IMG/VR virus record: IMGVR_UViG_3300010158_000036
Coordinates: 45,332 to 109,331 of that record
From: a virus
Direction: 5' to 3' (one strand)
Length of the DNA stretch: 64,000 bases
Position numbers and translations under genes: made by a program. This document shows positions 22,855-31,638 of the stretch, piece after piece (positions within the stretch are counted from its first letter, which is position 1; the number at the start of each line of letters is the position of its first letter). The notes beneath the pieces were generated by a model, which was not told where the DNA came from, did no database searches, and was given only the letters and a program-made list of their open reading frames with translations.

Positions 22855-23608
22855 AAGGTTTTCGGGATTCTAGGATGATATCTGCAGCAAGTTCTGTATC
22901 AAATTTATATGAAATCTTTGAAGTAGATATCACGGTTTCTAATTCATGAAACTTATTATTTACAATTTTTGTTAATTGTTCACAGGTGAAATTCTCAGGA
23001 TGATTTTTGATTTCCATTAGAAAATCGTGATAAGCTTCATCAGTATCAGACACCTTTACCATATATTCACCAGTCTTAAAAAAGACAATACCTACTTTGC
23101 ATAGGCGAAGAATTTGAACAAAATTCTTTGGGGAGAATCCATACTTGTTAATAGTATTTTTTCTGAGTGATCCAAGCTGACCTGATCGCTCTCCTGTAGC
23201 AAGCCGAATTTCAGAATAAACATATCCCTTTAACGAAGATTTTAATAGATTGGTGTCGATTAATTTATATCGGTAATAATGAATTGTTTTGAATAAATCT
23301 GTCATACATGTAAATGCAGATTCTGGAGCAAATAAAATTTCAAGTACTTGTGTATTTGTTTTTCTCAATAATTTTAAGTACCGAGAAAGTTCATAATATG
23401 TGGAGTCAATTTCATTTGTTTGAACAATAGACTCAATTGTATCAAATCCAGTAATATATTTCTTATCAGTTGCAACGAAAAGCCCTCTATAGTCTACGTC
23501 GCTGTAACTATTATGCAAATTATACAATGTGCTGCCGCCAATCAGTTGACAAATCAGCTTACCATTACAATTAATAAATGCCGGGTGTTTAGTAATGTCA
23601 GTTTCCAT
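22847..23608 (-). CDS. nucleotidyltransferase (polymerase-beta superfamily, RlaP-like)
   Basis: 253 residues. The motif GGSTLYNLHNSYSDVDYRG is the G-S...S-D-x-D of the polymerase-beta fold, and the following helical part fits the group found with RNA-repair ligases (RlaP-like). It presumably transfers a nucleotide to an RNA or small-molecule end. Next to a metallophosphatase; RtcB lies at 34578, so a link to RNA repair is plausible but inferred. Confidence 0.75.
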   Translation of the reverse strand: METDITKHPAFINCNGKLICQLIGGSTLYNLHNSYSDVDYRGLFVATDKKYITGFDTIESIVQTNEIDSTYYELSRYLKLLRKTNTQVLEILFAPESAFTCMTDLFKTIHYYRYKLIDTNLLKSSLKGYVYSEIRLATGERSGQLGSLRKNTINKYGFSPKNFVQILRLCKVGIVFFKTGEYMVKVSDTDEAYHDFLMEIKNHPENFTCEQLTKIVNNKFHELETVISTSKISYKFDTELAADIILESRKPYV

Positions 23609-23646
23609 ATGATTATTATATTAGGATTAGTTAGACTTGCAAATAG

Positions 23647-24132
23647 TTAAATTGGGATTGGCAGCCTTACTACAGTTACTTGCAATTCATTCAATTCTTC
23701 TCCGACAATTTTCAGAACTGTATTCCAATCACCTCCAGCTCGGTCAGAACCCATACGATACGGAATTCCGATTTCGGTCACTCTATTTCTCAACAGATAC
23801 TCTTGAGTTTTTGCAAGACATGTTCTCAATGCTTCATAATCAAGATGTTGTTTTCCTCTACCATAATTTTGTTGAGCGTGAAGATTAATTACACATTTTT
23901 TAAAATTTGGTAAATATGGCCAAGCATAAGAAATAGTACCAAGAACAAGCCCATGCTTTTCTTGGTATTTTTTATAGTTAGTGTATGCTCCAGGAACATA
24001 ATTACGAATAGAAAATGCAATTCCAGATCCCATTACTCCTTGACAATTACATATATGAGCGATGGCACAATGATTACCTTTGTGAAAATAATCGTGTAAC
24101 AGATCCCCATCAATTTCAATAATATTATTCAT
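23647..24132 (-). CDS. macrodomain protein (ADP-ribose-1''-phosphate phosphatase-like)
   Basis: 161 residues: CAIAHICNCQGVMGSGIA (ligand loop 1), VINLHAQQNYG, and GIPYRMGSDRAGGDWNTV (loop 2 of the Appr-1''-p phosphatase type). Macrodomains bind or hydrolyse ADP-ribose derivatives; the phosphatase type acts on by-products of tRNA splicing. It may counter host ADP-ribosylation or serve RNA repair. Confidence 0.88.
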   Translation of the reverse strand: MNNIIEIDGDLLHDYFHKGNHCAIAHICNCQGVMGSGIAFSIRNYVPGAYTNYKKYQEKHGLVLGTISYAWPYLPNFKKCVINLHAQQNYGRGKQHLDYEALRTCLAKTQEYLLRNRVTEIGIPYRMGSDRAGGDWNTVLKIVGEELNELQVTVVRLPIPI

Positions 24133-24135
24133 ATT

Positions 24136-24468
24136 TTACCACCAAGAATCATATACAATTTCCAAACCAGCTTTAAGATAATTTCGGGCATTTACAATGA
24201 ATTGTAAATCATCATTTCTATGATATTTTATATTATATGATTCAGTACTATTATAGAATGAATCTTGATTAATACATAATTCCAAAGCATCAATATCAGC
24301 AGAAGTGATATCTACGCAAACACAATTGAATTCTTCTGTGTTTCCTTTGGAGCGCCATAGAGTTTCCATCCAATCATGAATTGGATAATGCTTTCTCCAA
24401 TAATGAAATTCTTTCAAAACAGAAAGAGAATTTGGTAAACGATAGTATGCGTATGAATCAAGTCCCAT
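24136..24468 (-). CDS. conserved phage protein (MGLD-type, 110 aa)
   Basis: Start at ATG 24468 (MGLDSYAYYR) rather than 24486. The pattern MGLD.Y.Y ... FHYWRKHYPIHDWMETLW ... EFNCVCVDIT ... YDSWW is one I recognise from phage proteins sometimes mislabelled phosphoglycerate kinase. Real function unknown. Confidence 0.65.
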   Translation of the reverse strand: MGLDSYAYYRLPNSLSVLKEFHYWRKHYPIHDWMETLWRSKGNTEEFNCVCVDITSADIDALELCINQDSFYNSTESYNIKYHRNDDLQFIVNARNYLKAGLEIVYDSWW

Positions 24469-24472
24469 ATGA

Positions 24473-24991
24473 TTACTTCTTTTCAATTACAAGATACGTA
24501 TTATCAATAATAGACCAGTTATAGGTTGTGCCTAGATATATAGATTTTTCTTTCAAGTCTCCGCAACTAGTAACCTGTATATTCAGGTTTGGTTCGCCAA
24601 GAGCATCGGCAAGACAGACACAAATATAATCAATATGATTTCTTGCATCATAACCACCATTCAAAATGGCAAGATTAATAACATTTTTAGACTTCAGTTT
24701 TTCCTTGGCTTTCTCTAGTTTAGCTTCCTCTAGTTTAGCTTCCTCTAGTTTAGCTTCCAAATACTTCAGATTCTTTTTAGTCTCTTTAAGTTCTGCTATA
24801 AGTGATTCAATGTTAGAAGCACCTACAGGAATTTCTGCAAAACACTCGGTAGGGTAACAATAGAGATATCCTTGATCATTAATAACTTGATATCCATCCG
24901 CACTGATACTCTCGACGATATATTCGCGGTTGAGAGTTAGAGCTCCATAAACTTTTCCCAGATCCACACATTTCACCATTTTTTTATTCAT
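24473..24991 (-). CDS. hypothetical protein with repetitive coiled coil (172 aa)
   Basis: N-terminal small beta domain (GKVYGALTLNREYIVESISA), then a coiled coil made by a 15-bp tandem repeat (KLEEA units), then an alpha/beta C-terminus. Unknown function. Confidence 0.65.
   Translation of the reverse strand: MNKKMVKCVDLGKVYGALTLNREYIVESISADGYQVINDQGYLYCYPTECFAEIPVGASNIESLIAELKETKKNLKYLEAKLEEAKLEEAKLEKAKEKLKSKNVINLAILNGGYDARNHIDYICVCLADALGEPNLNIQVTSCGDLKEKSIYLGTTYNWSIIDNTYLVIEKK
24713..24757. repeat. three tandem 15-bp repeats inside the coiled coil
   Basis: CTCTAGTTTAGCTTC three times without mismatch. In frame, so copy number changes lengthen the coiled coil by five residues each. Confidence 0.9.
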
Positions 24992-25046
24992 ATTAATGTA
25001 TTTTTAGATTTCTAAATCTCATTTTGTGTAATATTCTCGTTCAGCT

Positions 25047-25301
25047 TCAAAATCTTTCAAGCCCCCCCCCCCATTCTTTTTCCATTTCATCAGAAATATC
25101 CATTAGAGCATCAACTGGGTCCCGATAAGACCAGAAGCCGAAGAATTCATCTTCTTGACCTTCAAGCTTAGTTCTGGCTTTCTTATCAAAAAACAATCGG
25201 TTATCTCGACAATGAGAACACGATCCATGGCACCGACAAGTGTAATCAAACCTGCGCGAATCGTGCTTACGAGGATAATCTTGTTTTTTGGAGCGACTCA
25301 T
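25047..25301 (-). CDS. small cysteine-rich protein with a G11 tract (84 aa)
   Basis: First gene behind promoter block copy 6. Zinc-like cysteines in YTCRCHGSCSHCRDN. Near the 3' end, W-G-G-G is encoded by an 11-base G run (25062-25072 on the plus strand as C11). As read, the protein ends ERF. One more G would give a tail KDFEAEREYYTK ending at 25019. Confidence 0.7.
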   Translation of the reverse strand: MSRSKKQDYPRKHDSRRFDYTCRCHGSCSHCRDNRLFFDKKARTKLEGQEDEFFGFWSYRDPVDALMDISDEMEKEWGGGLERF

Positions 25302-25313
25302 ATTGACTTGGTG

Positions 25314-25412
25314 TTCCTTACGGGCTCAATATACTACAAAAACCAAGCCTTGTAAACAAAAAAGTGCATAAAATCCAATTTATTTTCATTTTTGCGACAA
25401 ATTAAGAGCGTT
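25314..25412 (-). promoter_or_regulatory. conserved early promoter block, copy 6
   Basis: TTTACA (25351-25356), 17 bp, TATATT (25328-25333), leader GAGCCCGTAAGGAACACC. Upstream element with GACAAATTAAGAGCGTTAT at about 25396-25414. Confidence 0.85.
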
Positions 25413-25421
25413 ATTTGGTTT

Positions 25422-25429
25422 TATAAATA
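25422..25429 (+). promoter_or_regulatory. T4-type late promoter box for the gene at 25447
   Basis: TATAAATA on the plus strand, 17 nt before ATG 25447. Confidence 0.7.
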
Positions 25430-25446
25430 ATTTCACATAGAATTCC

Positions 25447-26259
25447 ATGATTATCAATACATATTTGCAGAAACCCGGAGGAATGGGGTTAGGAGATTTC
25501 CTTAGAGGATCCTTAGCGCTTTATCAAATGAGTCACCGATATAGTGTAAGAGCAGAAATTGACTTCAGCCATCACCCCATAGGTAAATATCTAGTTCCAT
25601 CTCATAATGTTGATATGTCAAAATTTGAAATAATAGAAGCATGCAATATTGGTAATTATACGATAGCCGATTTAAGAGACCTTATTGCAAGGCGCTACAG
25701 ATTTTCATATCTTGCTCGTAATGCGAATAATATTTGTGTTTATACAAACGTATTTCCTAAATTTCCGATAACAGAAGAAATCAAGCAAAGTATGCAACGA
25801 GCCTTGATTCCAACTCCTGAATTACAAGACTTAATTCCTCAATATGAGCAAGCATATGAGGTGATTCATATTAGATCGGGAGATTTAATTGCATTCGGAA
25901 CGTGTTACGATTATACTGTAAATCTTGATAAAGATTATTTGGTTGCATCCATTATAGGCTCTATAAAACAAATCGTAGCAAACAGTTCATGCCCAGTGTT
26001 AATAATGTCAGATTCTCTTGAATTGAAAACTACATTAACTGAACTTTGTGGTACGGTTAAAACTGAAACAACCCCAGCACATGTAGGAAATGATTTTAAT
26101 GGAGTTGTAGATACATTGATAGATTATTTCACCCTAACAAAAGCTAGAAAAATACATCAATTTACAACCCATTTTTGGGGCAGTGGGTTTTCGGATTCAG
26201 TCTCGTGGATCTTTGACATACCAATTCAGAAATATCCTCTTATAGAGAATAGATTATAA
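25447..26259 (+). CDS. glycosyltransferase-like protein (fucosyltransferase-type)
   Basis: 270 residues on the plus strand. PGGMGLGDFLRGSLALYQM resembles the nucleotide-sugar enzyme start GNGLGD..R; VIHIRSGDLIAFG matches the H.R.GD donor motif of fucosyltransferase-type GT-B enzymes; a C-terminal SDSLELKT segment also fits. It likely modifies virion or host glycans. Flanked by minus-strand genes, so it is an independent late unit. Confidence 0.65.
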   Translation: MIINTYLQKPGGMGLGDFLRGSLALYQMSHRYSVRAEIDFSHHPIGKYLVPSHNVDMSKFEIIEACNIGNYTIADLRDLIARRYRFSYLARNANNICVYTNVFPKFPITEEIKQSMQRALIPTPELQDLIPQYEQAYEVIHIRSGDLIAFGTCYDYTVNLDKDYLVASIIGSIKQIVANSSCPVLIMSDSLELKTTLTELCGTVKTETTPAHVGNDFNGVVDTLIDYFTLTKARKIHQFTTHFWGSGFSDSVSWIFDIPIQKYPLIENRL

Positions 26260-26260
26260 T

Positions 26261-26800
26261 TTATCCATCGTATCCCGGCTCAACCAAAAATCCTTGTTTT
26301 GAGCTAAAGATAAATGTCCTAATTGCTTCATCTGATATAAGAATTTTCTCCACAGCTTTCACAAATTCAGATACGGATCCATGTCCAAGATCGGAACAGA
26401 AATCACAGAAAGTATCTACGAGGGAATCATTGAATGAATCTTCATCAACGGCTTCTACTACAGTATATGGGGATATTGTAACATTCCTTTTCAAAGAATA
26501 CTCATAAGATGTTAATGAAGTTACAACCTTAGCCTGTGTGAATAGTTCGATGATAGTGATAAGCCTATCAAATAATGTCTGATTTCCAGTCTTTACAGCA
26601 AAGAATAATAGTAGAGCACTTTTATCCTGAGGCGTTGCGTTTGAAGCATTGGGGCCAGATTCTAACGCAATCTGAATCTCATTATTTTTATTAGGAATAA
26701 ATGTACAATCAAGAGGATTTTGAGGATTCATCGGACAGATGGAGAACGCAGATGTACTGGAGCTGTTGCTCTCCCATACGGATTTTCTTATTGTTTTCAT
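26261..26800 (-). CDS. KTIRKSVWE-family phage protein A (179 aa)
   Basis: MKTIRKSVWESNSSSTSAFS is nearly the same start as the gene at 29640. This N-terminus (K.....(F/W)E.NSSSTHS) is seen in many phage proteins; the rest diverges. Helical C-terminus (SVSEFVKAVEKILI). Function unknown. Confidence 0.65.
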   Translation of the reverse strand: MKTIRKSVWESNSSSTSAFSICPMNPQNPLDCTFIPNKNNEIQIALESGPNASNATPQDKSALLLFFAVKTGNQTLFDRLITIIELFTQAKVVTSLTSYEYSLKRNVTISPYTVVEAVDEDSFNDSLVDTFCDFCSDLGHGSVSEFVKAVEKILISDEAIRTFIFSSKQGFLVEPGYDG

Positions 26801-26815
26801 ATGTTTATTTTGTGT

Positions 26816-27022
26816 TTATACTTCTGTGGTTCCAAAGAATACTGTTTTATTTGATAACTTTTTTTGACTTGGATAATAATATGATCCTTCTGCCGGATCA
26901 TTTCCGTCCCAATTTACGAACAATAAATCCGTTCTGGTTCTATATTCATTCTTAGTAACAATATCAATATTTCTTTCTGGAGTTTTCCAACGAAATCCCG
27001 CAATATACAGATTTTCAGTCAT
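26816..27022 (-). CDS. small hypothetical protein (68 aa)
   Basis: ATG at 27022. MTENLYIAGFRWKTPERNID, then LLFVNWDGNDPAEGSYYYP; a small beta-rich domain. No family recognised. Confidence 0.55.
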   Translation of the reverse strand: MTENLYIAGFRWKTPERNIDIVTKNEYRTRTDLLFVNWDGNDPAEGSYYYPSQKKLSNKTVFFGTTEV

Positions 27023-27053
27023 CTTATAGAGATTCTGTTCAAGTTGAATTCTA

Positions 27054-27416
27054 CTAATTCCAAGGAATCATTACAATACTCTTTCGCATTACTTTTTGTT
27101 CATATAAAGCAATCGTATTCATTAGAGTGCTCATACCTTGTTGACGAACGCCCAAAATAATCTTAGTGTTCTGAACTGCGATATAAGAACACTTTGAACC
27201 TAATGAAGAATGATTGTTACTATATTCCTCATAATAAAGAGTTTGATATGAATTCATCTCGAATCCATTCGCCATAAGAAAGAATTCCTCAAAGGAGATA
27301 AGTTCTTTTACATTCGGTATTACAGGTTCTGCTTTAGGAAGCTCTGTTCCTTTTAGAATGCCCATTGATGCTGCAGTAACAAGCAAGGAATTAATAACAA
27401 ATGGTCGACGTTTCAT
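27054..27416 (-). CDS. hypothetical protein, possible P-loop relic (120 aa)
   Basis: The N-terminus MKRRPFVINSLLVTAASMGI looks like a twin-arginine-type signal. The C-terminus KIILGVRQQGMSTLMNTIAL resembles the Walker A region of terminase-type ATPases (RQ.GKST), but the lysine is methionine. An inactive fragment or an unrelated secreted protein are both possible. Confidence 0.45.
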   Translation of the reverse strand: MKRRPFVINSLLVTAASMGILKGTELPKAEPVIPNVKELISFEEFFLMANGFEMNSYQTLYYEEYSNNHSSLGSKCSYIAVQNTKIILGVRQQGMSTLMNTIALYEQKVMRKSIVMIPWN

Positions 27417-27422
27417 ATTTAT

Positions 27423-28382
27423 TTATTTTTCTGATAGAATTAAATTACCACAAGTGATTTTACTTTCATCTTCTTCTTTACTAGCAATGAATACAATTAC
27501 ATCATAACCAGCATTTTTTAGAGCAGTCTCTGTCGATGAATATGGTGTATATTCAGTCCAATCACCAGAAGGCATCATGTTCTTATTATTAACTGCTCTA
27601 GTTTTATGTAAAGGTGTGAGCTTGCATAAATAATATTCTGGATCAAAATACTTAAGTAAAACATCTGGATCAATTTCCCAATCGCCAAGCGCAAAATTAA
27701 GAGTAATCTTACGACCTTTGGGAACAAGACCTTTCATGATTTTTGTAATATCTTCAAGACTTGATTGACTTTTACCAAACATCTTATTGCGATGAATCTC
27801 ATTGGTGCTATTAATGGAAAGTTGTAATCCGGCTTCACCATCAAGCAAGTGATTCTTAATATCCATCCATTCATGAATAAATGTTTTCAGCCTTGTATTG
27901 TCCTTGGGCATCATGGTGGAAACAACAGGATGAATTTTGTGATTTCTATCAATTGCTGATTTCATCCAGCCTGTAACTTCTAACACTGCGAAATTCCATG
28001 ACGGCTCTCCCATTCTGGCAAAATGGAGATTGAGACGATTACTATAACTCACTTCTGGGTGTAAAGATAGTCCAGTTAATATTTGATTTCTCATATCTGA
28101 GAATGTTGCATTAACCCCTTTACCAAGTTTTGGAACATCACAGAACGTGCAACGCGAATTACACCCATATTGAGTTGAGAGTGTAATTACCCATTTTTCT
28201 TCCAATGGTAATAGCTTGGTATGACATACCTGACTCAGTTCTCTATCAAGACCCATAAAGTCAGCTTTGAGATTAACATCCTTGCCATAATCGCCAATAG
28301 ATAACATCTCTAATTTACCAACTTCTCCTTGAACAATTAGAATATCTCCTGTAGGAACTTCAATACGCTTTAGAATGTTCAT
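27423..28382 (-). CDS. radical SAM enzyme, RlmN/Cfr-like
   Basis: 319 residues. CNSRCTFC (74-81) is the CX3CX2C iron-sulfur motif; LHFARMGEPSWN corresponds to the GMGEP SAM-binding stretch of RlmN/Cfr methylases, and CKLTPLHKT to the following motif. RlmN-type enzymes methylate adenine in rRNA or tRNA; whether this one does is open. Four bp downstream of a second radical SAM gene. Confidence 0.8.
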   Translation of the reverse strand: MNILKRIEVPTGDILIVQGEVGKLEMLSIGDYGKDVNLKADFMGLDRELSQVCHTKLLPLEEKWVITLSTQYGCNSRCTFCDVPKLGKGVNATFSDMRNQILTGLSLHPEVSYSNRLNLHFARMGEPSWNFAVLEVTGWMKSAIDRNHKIHPVVSTMMPKDNTRLKTFIHEWMDIKNHLLDGEAGLQLSINSTNEIHRNKMFGKSQSSLEDITKIMKGLVPKGRKITLNFALGDWEIDPDVLLKYFDPEYYLCKLTPLHKTRAVNNKNMMPSGDWTEYTPYSSTETALKNAGYDVIVFIASKEEDESKITCGNLILSEK

Positions 28383-28385
28383 ATA

Positions 28386-29321
28386 TTAAATTTTTACCTT
28401 TGCAAACAAATTCCGAATATCTTCAGAACCATCAAATTTAAACCTTACATTCGATGTTGAAGCCCGAGCAAAATTCTGCTCAACTGCATCGCAATAGCAT
28501 GTATGATTTCCGTCAAGACCTTGAAAATTTTCAGCCCAAATCTCTTTAGAAACTTGATTCTGTAGATCTAGTTGATCCAAGCCTAGATTGTCGAAGCTAG
28601 CAATAATCCCATCAATCTTAAATAGTTCCTGTATATATTCATTTTTCCATTTATCAAGTTCGAGTTGCAACGCAGGATTGTAATAAGAAATACCATTGCC
28701 GAACTGTTTGTACCCGAGCAACAAAATCTTCGGTTTGATATTACGAGCTTTACTCCATTCGATAACGGCTTTGCAATCATTAAGATTATGCACACCAAGA
28801 ATCAAATGAAACACAACATTTTTATATTCAATATTAGTAGGCAACTGTTTCAGAGAGACAGGACCGCGATATGAAATGCCAAGTCCATAAATGAGTTTCT
28901 CATCTTGAAATTGTTGAATCATGACTGCATATTCCTTCATGTGCAGTATATTCATTGTCACATTAGATATAACACCGTATTCTTTCATAGTCTCCAGAAA
29001 GTCTTTAATATCGGGATGTGACAAAGGATTACCACCTCCGATTGCTAATTCAGTTCCGAGCTTTTGAGTCTTCCAGATTTTCTTTATAGGTTCTAGATTC
29101 GCGTGGCGGCCAGATATGTTAGATTGCTCATGACAGTAAACACACACTGAACTTAATGAGCAGTTGTTGGTAATTTTGATGTCTGCGCTTTCTGGATATT
29201 CTACCCACGGATTTTCCTCATCAGGCCATTCGCGAATTTTAGTCCCGTCACTATAAATTTCTACATTTACATTGCCATTCTTATAGGAATATAGTAGTTC
29301 TGTTGCTTCAATTTTGTTCAT
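28386..29321 (-). CDS. radical SAM enzyme, unusual cysteine spacing
   Basis: ATG at 29321; an in-frame TTG lies six codons upstream. About 311 residues. NNCSLSSVCVYCHEQS has the radical SAM cysteines with spacing CX5CX2C instead of CX3CX2C. AIGGGNPLSHPD fits the GGE/GGNP SAM-binding motif, and a CYCD pair near the C-terminus may bind another cluster. Paired with the RlmN-like gene; substrate unknown. Confidence 0.75.
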   Translation of the reverse strand: MNKIEATELLYSYKNGNVNVEIYSDGTKIREWPDEENPWVEYPESADIKITNNCSLSSVCVYCHEQSNISGRHANLEPIKKIWKTQKLGTELAIGGGNPLSHPDIKDFLETMKEYGVISNVTMNILHMKEYAVMIQQFQDEKLIYGLGISYRGPVSLKQLPTNIEYKNVVFHLILGVHNLNDCKAVIEWSKARNIKPKILLLGYKQFGNGISYYNPALQLELDKWKNEYIQELFKIDGIIASFDNLGLDQLDLQNQVSKEIWAENFQGLDGNHTCYCDAVEQNFARASTSNVRFKFDGSEDIRNLFAKVKI

Positions 29322-29355
29322 AATAATAGTGTGTTTCAATTTGATCTAAAGTTTT

Positions 29356-29647
29356 TTATTTGTAACCATTTACATCGTGTGGATATGCAATCAACTCAGT
29401 TTTAAGTTTAGTTTCATTATCTTGAATCCATTGTTTGCCGTCAGGATCGGTTGTAAAACATACAAAATCTGGCCGATTCATAATTTTATCAATTATATGA
29501 TCAAGATTTTCTAAATCTCTTAAAATTGGATCTCTTTTAATGACGTCAAATCCTGATTCATTAGAAATCCAAAATAACAGGAGAGCTGGATATTCCTGTT
29601 TACGAATAAAATCTATGATGAATTCTTTCCGATCTTTTTTTAGACAT
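29356..29647 (-). pseudogene. small gene frameshifted at an A7 run (95 aa if restored)
   Basis: ATG at 29647 overlaps the upstream stop in the usual way. After MSK an A7 tract puts it out of frame. With one A fewer it reads DRKEFIIDFIRKQEYPALLL ... FTTDPDGKQWIQDNE and ends at 29356, fully open. No family recognised. Confidence 0.45.
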
Positions 29648-30365
29648 TTGTGTTTGTTTCAATTTCATAATGTAAAATATGGTTGCTTAGAATGATATAT
29701 TCCCCAGATTTATAATCATACTTTTCAATTACTGCTTGAATTGTTTCATTATCAATGGTCAGAATTTTCACACGACCGTCAGTATAAGCATCTGGTTCCA
29801 AATAGTTATATGTAGCAGCACTAGCATATTCATTAATAGTACTTTGTTTCAAATCTCGTAAAGCATATCGCAGAGTTTTATCTTCGAGTAATGTTAGAAA
29901 ATATGGAGCTTTCTCAAGTTGATGTTGTGTTAATCGAAAATTTGGAGGGTCATCATCATTATCATTTCCAAGGAAAATCCAAGAAGATTCTGAAATCATG
30001 AAATCCATCAAACCTTCATCAGTATCGAGTTGAGGATTTTCTTTAATCCAAGTAGAGTAATGTTCTGTTCCATTATCGACATACCAGAATTGATCTGTTC
30101 GAGGTTGTAGAAGCTCAAAGTTATATTTTCTGGAAAGCCGTACCATTCTATCAAATAAAGGATGATTCTGGTTATTATGAACTAAAGCCCAGAAGTAAGA
30201 TGCTTTGGTTACAAAATCGTTAAACCTGACAAATTCCCAACCAAAAAACTTTCCCTCAATTTCAAGACCATCTACAGAAGATTTTCTTGTATAAGAAGTG
30301 TCGATTGCTACGGAATGTGTTGACGAAGAATTTGTTTCCCACACGGATTTTCTAATTGTTTTCAT
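29640..30365 (-). CDS. KTIRKSVWE-family phage protein B (241 aa)
   Basis: MKTIRKSVWETNSSSTHSVA matches the family start seen at 26261. It contains SRKYNFELLQPR, DLKQSTINEYASAATYNYLE and a beta-rich end. ATGA-coupled to the membrane protein upstream. Function unknown. Confidence 0.7.
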   Translation of the reverse strand: MKTIRKSVWETNSSSTHSVAIDTSYTRKSSVDGLEIEGKFFGWEFVRFNDFVTKASYFWALVHNNQNHPLFDRMVRLSRKYNFELLQPRTDQFWYVDNGTEHYSTWIKENPQLDTDEGLMDFMISESSWIFLGNDNDDDPPNFRLTQHQLEKAPYFLTLLEDKTLRYALRDLKQSTINEYASAATYNYLEPDAYTDGRVKILTIDNETIQAVIEKYDYKSGEYIILSNHILHYEIETNTNV

Positions 30366-30541
30366 TGATCTTCAACGGGGTTTGCAGTAGCCCAAATAAT
30401 AAATAAAGCGACAGCTTCAAAAAAGCTATTATTAATAGCCATACTTAATGTCAAATCTCCGAGTAATGAACATAAAAAATTTCCGACAGTGAGTCCTATT
30501 AATAACGAAATTAAATGATTCAAGGTAATTTGCTTTTTCAT
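30362..30541 (-). CDS. two-span membrane protein (59 aa)
   Basis: ATG at 30541, TGA at 30362 in ATGA overlap with the next gene. Two hydrophobic stretches (LISLLIGLTVGNFLCSLL and FFEAVALFIIWATA). Function unknown. Confidence 0.6.
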   Translation of the reverse strand: MKKQITLNHLISLLIGLTVGNFLCSLLGDLTLSMAINNSFFEAVALFIIWATANPVEDQ

Positions 30542-30560
30542 AAATAGATTCTATTTTGTT

Positions 30561-31130
30561 TCAGCCATCTTCACACATATAAAATGTGGAAATCATATTA
30601 AAATGCTTTTCAATTTCCACGACTGCTTCTTTCATATGGGCAAAACGATGATTACCACCCGCATATATGAGTTTCATTTGAGAACTAATCATTGCAAAAA
30701 TGTAATCACCGGGTAGATTTGCGCCGGGTTTGATACCAGAATTAATCATAGTATCAAGAAGAACATCTTCGCGCATATCGACTAGATATTTGTCATTGAT
30801 TAGACATTTCCATGCACGGCCGCCTTGCTTACGAACTTCCAAACCAATAATCCGAACACATTTAATGAAGTCATTTTTACAATCAATCACTTCTATATTA
30901 GCAGGAGTTTCATATTGGCGAGTTTCATAATTATATGTTCTACCTCTGGCCCAATTTGTAGCAACTGCATGAGACTTGATATTCATTGCGTCAGTTACAA
31001 ATACGGATTGACACTTAGTTATAAGATTTTTAGGATCTTCATCATTCTGAATATCATCCCATTTGAATTTAAATTCAGATTCAGGACGTGCAAAGAGTTT
31101 GAGATTTTCTGGAATATGACCGATTTTCAT
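30561..31130 (-). CDS. hypothetical protein (189 aa)
   Basis: ATG at 31130 in ATGA overlap with the upstream gene. ARPESEFKFKWDDIQNDED, a basic centre (RKQGGRAWKCLINDKYLVD) and YAGGNHRFAHMKEAVVEIEK. No family recognised. Confidence 0.65.
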   Translation of the reverse strand: MKIGHIPENLKLFARPESEFKFKWDDIQNDEDPKNLITKCQSVFVTDAMNIKSHAVATNWARGRTYNYETRQYETPANIEVIDCKNDFIKCVRIIGLEVRKQGGRAWKCLINDKYLVDMREDVLLDTMINSGIKPGANLPGDYIFAMISSQMKLIYAGGNHRFAHMKEAVVEIEKHFNMISTFYMCEDG

Positions 31131-31381
31131 AGATTTTGTAGAATAGTATTAATGGCTAGATCAAGAGGAGTTGCTGTACGAACAAAAATATTTTCAGTCC
31201 AAGAATGAGATGTATGAAAGGTTTCTTGATACATCAAAGCTGGTGCAGGTTTTGCCCTCATATCAATATAGTGATCTTCTTCACTCCAACCTCCCATGGA
31301 AAGTATGTGTTTGATCGTGATCATTTTGATCTCATAAGATGAGATTTCTACTTCGAGATTTTGAGTTGCGTTAATTTTCAT
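31127..31381 (-). CDS. hypothetical protein (84 aa)
   Basis: ATG at 31381 (MKINATQNLEVEISSYEIKM) preferred over 31393. Contains HILSMGGWSEEDHY. No family recognised. Confidence 0.6.
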   Translation of the reverse strand: MKINATQNLEVEISSYEIKMITIKHILSMGGWSEEDHYIDMRAKPAPALMYQETFHTSHSWTENIFVRTATPLDLAINTILQNL

Positions 31382-31397
31382 GGCTAATGACAAAATT

Positions 31398-31601
31398 TCA
31401 TTTAGTGTTTGCTACAAGAACGGAAAGTAGATGATCGTAATTTAATGACGTACAATCCTTGATTACTGCATCAATTTCTTCTTGAGGAGTCCCTTGTTTT
31501 CGAGCTGCATTGATAAATGCTCCCATGAGAAAATACGCATTTCCATTAAGACCGACAAGCTTCAGTTTTACCTTTTTAGTTACATGTTGCATTGAATTCA
31601 T
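31398..31601 (-). CDS. conserved small phage protein (67 aa)
   Basis: ATG at 31601 (MNSMQHVTKKVKLKLVGLNG). The pattern VKLKLVGLNGNAYFLMGAF, then AARKQGTPQEEIDAVIKD and SLNYDHLLSVL is a recurrent phage mini-protein. Function unknown. Confidence 0.65.
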   Translation of the reverse strand: MNSMQHVTKKVKLKLVGLNGNAYFLMGAFINAARKQGTPQEEIDAVIKDCTSLNYDHLLSVLVANTK

Positions 31602-31638
31602 ATATACAATCTCTATTTTCTTGTAGTTGCAAAGAAGA

